Origin: Neovahlkampfia damariscottae
Lineage: Eukaryota > Heterolobosea > Selenaionea > Neovahlkampfiida > Neovahlkampfiidae
Assembly: GCA_016618085.1 (NCBI GenBank)
Contig: JABLTG010000016.1
Coordinates: 1-64,000, forward strand
Length of the DNA stretch: 64,000 nucleotides
Reading direction: 5' to 3'
The notes under the pieces are model-generated. The model searched no databases, was not told the origin of the DNA, and saw nothing but the letters and a program-made list of their open reading frames with translations. Made by a program: the position numbers and the translations under genes. Every line of letters begins with the position of its first letter. The first letter of the stretch is position 1. Positions 22,215-32,404 of this stretch are shown piece after piece.

Positions 22215-22993
22215 TCACATTTTTTTTGAAGGTTTTGCTCTTTCAACTGATAAAATTAAATAGTTCATTCCCATTCCATCATATTTTTCAATAGCTTCAT
22301 CTGCAGATTCTTGATCTCTATAAGTAATAAATGCGAAACCTTTTCCACGTCCTTTTAAAATATAAATATAAATAAATGATAAATACCTGTATCATGATCA
22401 TAAGCAACAAAACATCTTGACATATAACCACATTCACCAAACAAGTCTCTCAATTCTTGTTCTGAAACATCTTCTGATAAGTTTGATACTCTAATTGTAT
22501 TCATTTCTTCTATAATAATAATTTTAATAATAATATGAATAATTATTTACGTTGTTCTCTATATCTATCACGTTCTTCACCTTTTCTCATTGAAGGTGGT
22601 ACATATTTTGTAGTAGTTTCTTCTTTAGATGGTTTTTGTTCAATTAAAGTTAACAATTGTGTTTTTATATCTTGTATTTTTCTTTCTTGTTCTTTAACTT
22701 CTTTATTTTGTTTTTTATTTTCTTTCTCTCCAAGTAACTCTAAAAATACTTCTTCACCAATTTCTGTACCAATACTAGCTCCATCTTCAACTTTACCTGT
22801 CACAGCAAAACCAAATGGTTTCCATTTCTTTTTTTTGATATTAATTTTTTTTATTTTTTCAAACTTCTCTTTCCAAAACTTTTTTACTTATTTTTTCTTT
22901 TTCTTTTGTGACTTTGATTTTTCTTGTCACTTTGAACTTTCTTCCTTGTTCTTCAATGAATTCTTCAACAACTTTGGTTTCTGTGTTTGTCAT
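22215..22993 (-). CDS. EIF3G: Translation initiation factor eIF3 subunit g
   Basis: Four exons (22865-22993, 22551-22827, 22387-22509, 22215-22351) give 221 aa. The N-terminal KVTRKIKVTKEKEKISKKV followed by LEREKWKPFG (restored across a 37-nt intron) matches the eIF3i-binding start of eIF3g. TTTKYVPPSMRKG is the conserved linker, and the C-terminal RRM has TIRVSNLSEDVSEQEL (RNP2) and GRGKGFAFITY (RNP1), ending VERAKPS. The subunit helps scanning and reinitiation. The CCHC zinc knuckle that usually lies before the linker is absent: that stretch is a Lys/Glu/Gln helix with no Cys, which shortens the protein by about 100 aa. Confidence 0.93.
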
Positions 22994-23022
22994 GATTCAC
23001 TTTCGATTTGCAGCTCAAAATG

Positions 23023-23027
23023 ATTGG
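23023..23027. promoter_or_regulatory. TGATTGGAC box of eIF3g
   Basis: ATTGG lies 29 nt upstream of the leftward ATG at 22993. Confidence 0.5.
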
Positions 23028-23103
23028 ACAATTGTTAACCAAATTTGAAGAAACATTTTTTGAATAAAGTTTGTATTTTAATGAATAAAAAAAGTTTTTA
23101 ATT

Positions 23104-24162
23104 TTAAGAAGATGTATTTTCTGCAGATTGGATGAAATATTTTTTTATAATTTCATCAATGAGCCATTTTAAAGAAAATCTCAAATGATCATCTTCAATG
23201 TCAATAAACACTAACTTTCCTTCTTTATCCATTTTTCTTAAACCAAGCCAATCTTCTTTATATAATCTTTAAATAGAAAGTAAAATATTTTGTGTAAAAT
23301 TCAAACCTTGTATCTCTTAAAGGTTCAACTTCTTGAGATTGTCCATCTTTATAAAATCCAAATTGTTGAGATATTGGTGGTTCAACCATTGTATCCTTTG
23401 TAAATCTGACCATAACAAATTTTTTTAGTTTCATTAAATTTTTTTTGTAATTTTCATTTCTTCTTCCTTCAATTTCATTATTGAGTTCCGGTAAAAAGAT
23501 ATTATTTGATAAGTATCTTTCTCTTTGATTTGGGTCATGCCAGTATTGAGCTTGAACAAGTCTATTTTGGACAATGGATAAATAAGCTCCAGTATTCAAT
23601 AATCTTCTGGCTAAATCACAAAAATATGAATTTCCTTGTAAAAGATGTCAAATTAAATTCAATTTACCACCAGGACATTTTGGGAATCCATAAACACCTT
23701 GGTGTTGACCTTTATGAAGTAGTTTTAAAAAGACTTTGTCAAAATTTACCTCCAATTGAGATCAATACATTTACAGGTGGATCATTACATTTTTGAGTAT
23801 ATGCTCTCAAAAATTGTGAACCTTGTGAAATACCAATAGCATTGAACCCATTTTTAAGTTGAGGAATTGTTTTTAATTTTCTACAAACATATTCTAATTT
23901 TTCGCTGACTTTGTAGAAAAAACCTGCAACTTGATCTGCTGTTTCGGATTCTCCTATTCTAATTGAATAAACAAACTGACAATCATTCAATATATATTTG
24001 TTTTACTTGTTTTGTTTCTTCTTTTATTGCATCTTGTATTCTTTTCATTCCAAAAGAATTTGCACTATCACCCATACCATGCCACAAAACAGTTGGTAAT
24101 GTCTCTGAGAAAACAATACCAATACATAAGAACAAACAGGCTACTGTCAAGAATTTTTTCAT
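23104..24162 (-). CDS. PPT1: Palmitoyl-protein thioesterase 1
   Basis: Five exons (24007-24162, 23750-23975, 23668-23709, 23307-23634, 23104-23266) give 304 aa, like human PPT1. A signal peptide ([19 protein letters not shown]) leads into VLWHGMGDS. The nucleophile is in [12 protein letters not shown] (GxSxG); KDTMVEP supplies the catalytic Asp and EDDHLRFS the His. [13 protein letters not shown] and [11 protein letters not shown] are family-specific. It strips fatty acids from S-acylated proteins in lysosomes. The Asn glycosylated next to the catalytic Asp in mammals is replaced by Lys. Confidence 0.96.
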
Positions 24163-24171
24163 TTTTTTTGA

Positions 24172-24325
24172 CCAATGAAATTCTTTTTTGTTTAATTTTT
24201 TTTAATTGTTCGAGCTTTGAACTAATCTGGCCACAATAGAAATAAAATGAAAAAATCTTGATAAACAAAAACTTCTAAATAAAATAAAAAAGTAACCAAA
24301 GATACAACGAAAAATTTTGACCAAT
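24172..24325. promoter_or_regulatory. Divergent PPT1/formin promoter
   Basis: GACCAATGA (CCAAT 24172-24176) lies 10 nt from the leftward ATG; GACCAATCA (CCAAT 24321-24325) lies 45 nt before the rightward ATG at 24371. Confidence 0.6.
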
Positions 24326-24370
24326 CAACAACTTTCCCACGTAATCAATAAGACAAGTTGCAACTGTAAA

Positions 24371-26886
24371 ATGGATTCGATTAAAAGGACAATGATTGAA
24401 CAACACTTTTATGAAACATGTGAAGATGTTCAACTGACTCAATCTGAAAGAATATTGTGCATTACAACTTCTAAAATTTTTGAAAAAACAGAAAATGTAA
24501 AAAAACATTCACTTTTAATTTTTGCAGATTTTTGATGAAGTAGATGAAAAAAATTATGAAAATTTGTTATTTTTATTGAAAGTTTCTAAAAAAATATCTG
24601 ATTGGTTAGTTGATGAGAATGAAAGCACCATAACCTTCAAAAAAAAGAAAGAAATTTTATTTCACATGATATCAGTAAGATAAATAACAACCTTTCCAAC
24701 ACCAAATAGGAAGAAGGAATTTCATTGATGATAATTTGTTTTTATCTTTATGTTGGAAAGTTTACCAATGAGATTGAAGGATTTATTTATTTAAAAAAGA
24801 AAAACAAACTAAATTCAAAATTTAAATCAAGTTTACTTCGATATTTAAAATTCTTTTCAAATTTATTAAATTTATCTTCCATACCAAGAATTATGAATTT
24901 TGGAATTAAAAATTTAAAAATAAAAAAAAAGAAAAATGAATTCAAGATTATGAAACCAATTTTATTTATTTATCAAAATGAATATTTGAAACATACATTA
25001 AATTTAAATCAAATTGAAGAAAAAGATTTTATTGAATTGAAACCAAGTCAATTAAATGAATATTTAAATTTAGATTCAGGTGATTTTCAAATTGAATTAT
25101 ATTTTACAGATAGAAATGAAATTAAAAAAATATTTAGATTTACTTATTCTACAATATTTATAAATCAAAAATTTGAATTAAATATTTTAAATAATCAATT
25201 TGACCAATTAGATCAAAATACTCAAATTTTAAATTTATATTTAAACTTCTCTCAATTGAATACTCAATCAAAAGATATTGAAGATTATAAAAATAATTTA
25301 TTATTTTATTTAAATTCATCAATCATTTTTAAAAAGAATAATTTAATTGATTATCAGTTAAATAAAAAAAGAAAATTAGAAATAAATAAACAAAGTACAC
25401 TGACTATTACTGATAGTTCACCTATAAAGAAAATTAAACCAAATATTCCAATTTTAAAATTTGAAAATGAAAAGACAACACACTCACTTGTAAAAGTATC
25501 ATCAAAAACAAAAGAGATATTTTCAACAAAAGATTCAAAAATATCAATAACATCAATACCACAAGAAGAACAACAAATACCACCACAACAACCAATTCAG
25601 ACATCAATACCACCATCAATATCAATACCAATATCAACATCAATAACACCATTAATACCAGTTGGACCTCCACCTCTACCACCACCACCATCATCACCAC
25701 CAAAATATTTAAAAAATGAAACTAAACGATCAAAAAAGAAAGTACATTGGAAACCAATAAAAATCATCAACAAAGAATCAGTAAATAATATATTTAATTA
25801 ATGATGATTTAGATTTGGAATGGTAATGAAAATGAAGATTTTGATAATTTAAAATCTAATTTTGAATTAATAAAAAAAGAAGAAAAAATGAAAAAGGGAA
25901 TAAAAATGAAAGAAATTCCAACAAATGATATTCAAACTAATTTAGTTTTAAGTTTAAATCGAATTAGAAATATTGAAATATTATTAAAACAATTTAGATA
26001 TTTAAGTTCAAGTAAAGAAGATTTAATTGAAATAATATCAAATTTAAATGATAAAAATATACATTCCTTTGAAAATTTTGAAGCATTAAAAAAGATAAAA
26101 CCAACCAATGAAGAAGTATTAAAATTTAGAAAAGAAGAAGGAGAAAATATTAAAATAAATAATGATATTGAATATTTCTTATTTCAAATATCAAAAATTA
26201 ATAAGTTTGAACAAAAGTTTAAATTCTTGGAAATTATTTTTATTTTAAAAGAAAATGATTCATTTTTAAAACTTGAAGGAAAAATAAAGAATCAAATGAA
26301 TTTATTTAAAGATATTAAAAATTCAAAGAAATTAAAAAAAATATTTGAATTAATTTTATCAAGTGGGAATATTTTAAATACTACCAATAATAATAAATTG
26401 GTAAAAGGATTTAAATTAGATTTTCTTAATCAATTAAAAAATATAAAATTAAATCAAACTTTTAATTTTTTAGATTTTATTATTTTTAAATCTGAAAATA
26501 ATAATTTTGATGATTTCTTTTTAGAATTTGAAAATAACCAATCATCTATCATTTTTATTTTTGAAATAAATAATGAAATATTAAAATATGAAGAATATAT
26601 TCAATTCTTTAATAAAGAATTAAAAACTCAAAATGAATATGAATCCAATGTAATTAAAATTTTAGAATCATTTAAAATTATTTTAATTGAAAAATATACA
26701 ATTTTAAAGAATTTATTAAATCAATTAAATGAAATATATTTAAATGATATTTTAAATTATTTTAGTGAAGATGATTGTTCAGATGAAGAATTTTTAAAAA
26801 TATTATTCAATTTTATTAGAGAATTTAAAATATCAAAGAAATTAGGAAAGTATAAAAGATTAAAAAAGTATTTATCTAATGAGTGA
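24371..26886 (+). CDS. Formin with degenerate PTEN-like module (FH1-FH2)
   Basis: Four exons (24371-24496, 24528-24674, 24710-25780, 25813-26886) give 805 aa. Residues about 90-135 (EEGISLMIICFYLYVGKF) match the helix after the PTEN phosphatase P-loop, but the Cys and Arg of the CxxxxxR loop are missing, so it is probably inactive. A PTEN C2-like sandwich follows (IPRIMNFGIKNLKI, GDFQIELYF). A short FH1 has PPPLPPPPSSPP; FH2 starts at KVHWKPI and includes NLVLSLNRIRNI and SSGNILNTTNNNKL. Formins nucleate linear actin. PTEN-type formins are known from plant class II. The FH1 has only one real poly-Pro run. Confidence 0.88.
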
Positions 26887-26901
26887 TCAAAATTAAAATT
26901 T

Positions 26902-28251
26902 TTAATTTTTAAATATTTTTATTTCACCCTTTTTATTTGTACCTGATATTATATAGTTTTGATTAATATTCAAAGCTGATGAAAATTCTCTTTTAAAATT
27001 AAATTGTTTTTCAAATTTAAATGTTTTTAAATTCAAAATTTTAATACCATCTTCATTTGCAATAAAACATTGATTAAATTGATTTAATTTTAAATGAGTT
27101 GATATTTTATTTTCATTCAAAATTTTTAATGGTTTTTCAAATAATCTTAAATCTCTAAATTCTAATTTTTTATTTTTATTTCCAAAAACTAAATGATAAC
27201 CATTTAAATCCATTGAATAAATTGGTGAAGTATCATTGGTTATAATTTTATTTTTTAATTTTAATATTTTTTGTTTTAAATCAAATAATAATATTTTACC
27301 ATCTTTTGAAGATGTTACAATGGATGATATTTGATCATATCTTAAATTATAAATACAACTTAAATGATCATTTGATTCATCCAATAATTTTAATGTATTT
27401 AAATCAAATAATTTTAAATTTGATTCATGAGATCCACTAATTAAACATGTTTTATTTAAACAATGTTTAATTGTATATGATGTATGATTTGGATATATTG
27501 TTGAAATACATTTCTCATTTTTAAAATTCCAAATTTTAATACTCAAATCAGTTGATGATGATATTATTCTATTATTAAATAAATTAGAATTTGATTCTTC
27601 AAATGTTGTTTCAATTAAATTTATATTATTATTTTTTTGTAAATTTAATATATTTTCAAATGGATTAGAAAATAATGTTATAGTTTCAATAATACCACCT
27701 GAATGTCCTTCAAATCTTTTAATTAAATTATTATTATTTATTGAAAGAATATCAAAATAATTTGAAAATATTGATGAATTTATCATAAAATATTCATTTG
27801 TATCATTGGTCAAATTATTTGATATTTCTTTTTCTTCTTTATTAAACATTTTATATCTTTTCTTTTTTAAATTAAATTGAATTGAACTTTCAAATTTGGG
27901 TAAAAAAGTTAAATTAGTAATTAATTCTTTAGAATTTTGTATATCTTTATATTCTTTAAATTCTTTTTGACTTTCTAAATATTGTTTATAAATAGATTTA
28001 AAATTTGAAAGTTTAGGTATTTCTTTTTCTTTTTCTTTTTCTGATAGAGAAGGTACTAATTGTTGAATAAAATGTTCTTTTATAATATTTAAATTTAATT
28101 CATTTTTATATAAATTCTCAAATAAAAAATTCTCTTTTTTTTCAATCAATTCCAAAAATAGTTTAGAAACTCTTTTTAATTTAGTTATATCAATACCATT
28201 TAAAAATAAAAATATTTGTATTGAACAATCTTCTCCAATGGTTTCAATCAT
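26902..28251 (-). CDS. F-box and WD40-repeat protein
   Basis: A single exon of 449 aa. The first 45 residues (IFLFLNGIDITKLKRVSKLF) are F-box-like, followed by a Lys/Glu linker and WD40 repeats seen as RIISSSTDLSIKIWNF, CLISGSHESNLKLFDL and SIVTSSKDGKILLFDL. Such proteins are substrate receptors of SCF ubiquitin ligases. It is Asn-rich with many Ile/Leu runs. CCAAT (ATTGG 28260-28264) sits only 8 nt before the ATG. It converges on the formin gene, 15 nt apart. Confidence 0.82.
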   Translation of the reverse strand: MIETIGEDCSIQIFLFLNGIDITKLKRVSKLFLELIEKKENFLFENLYKNELNLNIIKEHFIQQLVPSLSEKEKEKEIPKLSNFKSIYKQYLESQKEFKEYKDIQNSKELITNLTFLPKFESSIQFNLKKKRYKMFNKEEKEISNNLTNDTNEYFMINSSIFSNYFDILSINNNNLIKRFEGHSGGIIETITLFSNPFENILNLQKNNNINLIETTFEESNSNLFNNRIISSSTDLSIKIWNFKNEKCISTIYPNHTSYTIKHCLNKTCLISGSHESNLKLFDLNTLKLLDESNDHLSCIYNLRYDQISSIVTSSKDGKILLFDLKQKILKLKNKIITNDTSPIYSMDLNGYHLVFGNKNKKLEFRDLRLFEKPLKILNENKISTHLKLNQFNQCFIANEDGIKILNLKTFKFEKQFNFKREFSSALNINQNYIISGTNKKGEIKIFKN

Positions 28252-28302
28252 CGAATATTATTGGTTAAAAAAAAAAGAAAAAAGAGGTTAATAAAATATA
28301 AT

Positions 28303-29396
28303 TCATTCATTGTCTTTTTCATTCTCTTCAATCCATTGTTTTGTTCTCGGTGAATTGAGAGGTTTTGAATCCAAGTTTGGGTTTGATGATACTTTTGAAA
28401 TTTGTATTCCCAATGAATTTTGAGGAGAAGGACTTCTTCTAGGTGATAATCTTGTATTTCTAGGTGACATTTTTGTTAAATTAAAATGTAATTCTATTTA
28501 AAAAGAAAATTAAAAAAAAGAAAGTAAACCTTTGAATCTTTCTTTTTCCGTTTCATTTTCCATTATTTCAAGTTTTAATGATTCTCTCTTTTTTTGTTCT
28601 CTTGATAATTTTTGTTCTAAAAGAAAGTTTTCTGAATTTAAATGATGAATTTCTTCTCTTAGTTTTGAATTTTTTTCTCGATCTTTTTAAAATGAATAAA
28701 AAAAGGAATAAATCTTACATTCTTGTGATTCTACTGTAAATACATTTTGTTGTTGTTTTAATGTTTCAATTTGTTTTGAAAGTACGTTAAATAATTTACT
28801 TTCACCTTCTTTATCCATTGATTCTTCAATAGTTTGAATTGTGGATGAAATAATTGATATTAACTCACTTCTTTCATTTTCTAATTGTTCTTCCAATTGA
28901 CTAGATAAAAAGTAAAAAAAAAAAAAAAAAGTGAAACATACTCTTTTTCATTCATGGCATCATAAAGTTGCTTTTGTAATTTATTAACAATATATTCTTC
29001 TTCTTGTTCAAGTTGTAATTCCAATTCAACCTTGTCTTTTTTTAATTTCTTTTTAAAATTCAATTTAAAAAAAATATTTTTACATCCAACTTCTTTTGTA
29101 AGTTATTTGTCAATGCTTCTTCTTCTTGTTCGACTTGTAAGGCAAGTCTTTTTTTTTCAATTTGTAATTCATCAAGTTTTTTTGTAAGTTTGTTCGCAAT
29201 AAAGTCTTCTTCTTCTTCAACTACCCTGAAAAAAAATATTTCATGTTTTTTAGAAGTACCTTTGAAGATTTGTGTTTGCCGCAGTCATTTTCTGAAGTTT
29301 TTTGTTGAGTTCTTCATTTTTAATTTTTTCCAATTTAAGTTCTTCTTTCACTTTTTCAAGCTCTTTTAGTGTTGCTTCGTTTGGTTCTGTGCTCAT
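28303..29396 (-). CDS. CCDC6-like coiled-coil protein
   Basis: Six exons (29260-29396, 29084-29225, 28942-29048, 28719-28900, 28530-28682, 28303-28493) give 303 aa. The CCDC6 pattern of repeated (E)QEEE-x-(L/I)-x-N-x-L segments is clear: EEEEDFIANKLTKKL, EQEEEALTNNLQKKL and EQEEEYIVNKLQKQL, each bridged across introns. The Ser/Pro-rich end (SPRRSPSPQNSLG) also fits. CCDC6 is a cytosolic scaffold linked to the DNA damage response in animals; function in protists is unknown. The divergent neighbour shares the upstream region. Confidence 0.85.
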
Positions 29397-29407
29397 TTTT
29401 TGATTGT

Positions 29408-29536
29408 CCAATGAAACACCAAAAGTCCTTATTGGTTCAAAATGAACGTTCGAGAATTTGAAACAAAATCAATTCATAAAAATTTTGAACATCGGAATTT
29501 ATTCAACCAATCAGGGTCGCTTTTTATTTTCATTGG
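29408..29536. promoter_or_regulatory. Divergent promoter, CCDC6-like and RGS-Smr genes
   Basis: GTCCAATGA (CCAAT 29408-29412) is 12 nt from the leftward ATG; ACCAATCAGG near 29505 and ATTGGTC (29532-29536) precede the rightward ATG at 29563 by 27 nt. Confidence 0.6.
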
Positions 29537-29562
29537 TCAACATTGTAACGTCACAAAGTTAT

Positions 29563-32373
29563 ATGTCAACAGAAACAAAAACACATGTCAATGATGGAAT
29601 TGACATCAACGCAAAACAAGTATTTTTAACACTCAACTAACCTTTCATGAAAAAGTTTTCCATCAACACTTCAATAGAAAAAAAAAACACAAGTTCAACA
29701 AAAGCTACAAAAAAGAAAAGTACAACAAATAAACATTCCAGCACAAAGTTTGATATTACAAAATACCATGTTCAGTAATAAAAAAAAAAAAATAATAACA
29801 ATGACTGGCAGTTTTAATTCAATCTTTACCAACAAAGATATGTTTAACGCTTTCATGGAACATCTTCAAATGGAAATCAATCCAGGTAAAGAATTCAATT
29901 CATTTTAATGTATTGTTAAAGAACCACTTGAATTTCTGGTTGAAGAAGATAAAATTGAACCTTTCGAAAACTCAGATAACGCTGCAGCTACTATAAAACA
30001 AATTAAATTGATAGTGGATACATTTATTAAAAATGGAGCAAAAAAAGAACTCAACTTAAGTGCAACAACCAAAGAAAACCTTGTAGATTCTTTAAAAGAT
30101 CAATTAGAAAATGAAACTAAATGGATATTGAATGAAGCACCACGTCAGTTATTCTCAAATGTCAAAAGAACTATTATTTTAGAATTAAAAATGGATGTAT
30201 TTCCACGTTTCATTAGAGGTCATTTATGTCATGATGTTGTTGAAAAACATAAAAATGATAATACTATTGTTTCATTAAAACAAACAGTTCAATTTCCTTA
30301 TACGGACTCAGATTTTTATTCAAATGCTGTAACAGATCAAGACTTTCAATTCATGAAAGCACTTTCCAAAGGTAAAAAAAACAAAGATATAATTTAATGT
30401 TTTAAAAATAGATACTTTTGATTGGGATTTACTTGGTTCTTTAACTTCAAAACTTAATACATTTCATTCATCGCATAATTATTTACCAAATGTTTCATTT
30501 TTTAAAGAATGTTCAATTGCAAAGTTTGAATGTATTTTCCCATTTTCATTTGAACAAGTTATTTGTTCTTGTGTACCACTCACAGAAGCAGAAATTGTTG
30601 ATGTTAATGTTACAAGAAATACATGTGTTGAAGATATTAGTCATGATCAATTGAGAGAAATGTTAAAACAAGATATGGGAGAGAAATTTAAAATGTCAGA
30701 AAAAAATGGAAAAAGAGGTGTATCTGTAAATGTTATGGATATTAAATTACCATTCCCATTAAAAACACCAAGAAGGTAAATAAATTTAAATTAAAATAAA
30801 GATATGCTGTAAATACTTCAGTTGATTATGATCCAGAAAATAGTACATTTATGATGATTCATAAACCTGCTGTTCACAAATCATTTTGGGATAAAGATAA
30901 AAAAGATTATGAATGGACAAAAAAACATAAAGCAGAAGTTTGTGTTAAGAAAGGTGCAAAACCTGAACTCAAAGATACTTATTATATGGTAGATTTTCAA
31001 TCGTATCATATTCAAAAACTTGATGAAAAAAGAACATCATTCAAACAAATTCATGTACATCAAATATTAAAATTAACATTCTTTTTAAAAAGATTTTTGA
31101 TTTATTTGGTTGGGGATCAAGTAGATCACTTCAAAAGGCAACTCTCAAAGATAGAGGTATTGGATTGAGAAAGAGTTTTGTTGAACATATGGAAGGAAAA
31201 CATGACACAATTGAGTCATATGCTGAAAAATTAAAACAAGATGGTGTTGGAAGATTAATTTTAGACCTTAATATTAAATCACTTGATGAATCATTATCAA
31301 AATCTAAATTAGACTCCGAAACAGTGATTGAAAAAATTGAAGTGAAAAAAGAACCGAATGAAGAAGTAAAAGAAGAGGTCAAAGAAGAACCAAAAGTAGA
31401 AGTCAAAGAAGAGGTGAAAGTAGAAGTGAAAAAAGAAGAAGAAGAAAAGGAAGAGCTCAAAGAAGAATCAAAAGAGAAAGTGATCGAAGAAGTAAAAGAA
31501 ACACTTGAAACAAAAGAAGAGGTCAAAGAAGAACCAAAAGACGAACCAAAAGACGAAGTGAAGGAAGAAGCTAAGGAAACTAATGAAGAAACTAATGAAG
31601 AAACGAAAGAAGAAACGAAAGAAGAAACAAAAGAAGTAGAAGTCAAAGAAGAAACGAAAGAACAATCAACTTGTTTACCAGTCACAGAAGTTAATGAAGA
31701 AACTTCAAACCTTTCAGTACCAAACAAATTACATCAATACTGCATTGGTAAAGGAGGAGTAATCATTAAAGAGATTACAAGTGATTCTGGCTGTAAATTG
31801 AACCTTGAAGGAGACAATATTGAAATTAAAGGTGAAAATAGAAAATTAGCAATTGAATTAGTGATGAAGAAGTTAGAAATAGTTGGTTGGTTTTTTGAAA
31901 ATAATGAATGGGTCGAAAGAACAAAACAAGATGAACTTTGGAAAAAATATCGTGGAGGAGCACAAAAAGAAGTTGAACTTAGAAATGAATGTTATGAAAA
32001 ATCAAAAAAAGCATTTGAAGAAGGAGATAAAGAATTAGCAAAACAATTATCAGAAGAAGGAAAAGAACATGATGAAAAATGGAAAGTATTAACAAAAGAA
32101 GCAGGAAAGAATATTTTTAATGAAATGAATGAAAATAATGATAAAAATACAATTGATTTACATGGTTTATTTGTTGAAGAAGCTATTGAATTTGTTCAAG
32201 AAAGATTAAATGAATTAAAAGGAAATGATGTTACTTTATCAATTATTACAGGTGCTGGAAATCATTCATCTGCAGGTGCTCTTATTAAACCAAAAATTCA
32301 CGAATTATTAAAGCAAGAAGGTTTATCTTTTTCAGAAGAAAAAAATGGTCAAGTTGACGTAAAAATAAATTAA
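29563..32373 (+). CDS. RGS - START-like - KH - DUF1771 - Smr fusion protein
   Basis: Six exons (29563-29619, 29678-29885, 29922-30371, 30412-30775, 30802-31054, 31093-32373) give 870 aa in one frame. An RGS box (about 65-210: MFNAFMEHLQMEINPEPLEF to FPRFIRG) should speed GTP hydrolysis by G-alpha. Next is a START-like lipid-binding region (SIAKFECIFPFSFEQVI), then an acidic Lys/Glu repeat, a KH domain (YCIGKGGVIIKEI), DUF1771 (RNECYEKSKKAFEEGDK) and a C-terminal Smr nuclease-like domain (TIDLHGLFVEEAIEF, ITGAGNHSS). KH, DUF1771 and Smr are nucleic-acid modules, so it joins G-protein control to RNA. The KH to Smr part is an unbroken ORF with the START tail. Confidence 0.85.
31345..31665 (+). 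repeat. Coding Lys/Glu/Val low-complexity repeat
   Basis: Imperfect tandem units encoding variants of EEVKEEPK and EETKE separate the START-like and KH parts of the fusion protein. The same DNA makes a long Ser-rich shadow ORF on the other strand. Confidence 0.7.
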
Positions 32374-32388
32374 TTTTGATTGGACAAT

Positions 32389-32393
32389 TATTG
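32389..32393. promoter_or_regulatory. TGATTGGAC box before the SET-like gene
   Basis: ATTGG ends 11 nt before the ATG at 32405, and only 16 nt after the stop of the preceding gene. Confidence 0.5.
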
Positions 32394-32404
32394 TTTAACA
32401 AATA

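Noticed and set aside
22535-23023. 162-codon + strand ORF rich in Phe and Ser
   Set aside because: It runs antisense to eIF3g exons 1-2, whose spliced protein is clearly conserved.
25434-25703. Hydrophobic minus-strand ORF of Val/Leu/Met
   Set aside because: Shadow of the Thr/Pro/Ile-rich FH1 region of the formin.
31055-31092. Reading the RGS-START part and the KH-Smr part as two neighbouring genes
   Set aside because: A 38-nt intron joins them in phase, there is no stop, no poly(A) motif and no CCAAT box between them.
31131-31727. Long Ser-rich reading frame on the minus strand
   Set aside because: It is the antisense shadow of the Lys/Glu repeat in the RGS-Smr gene.
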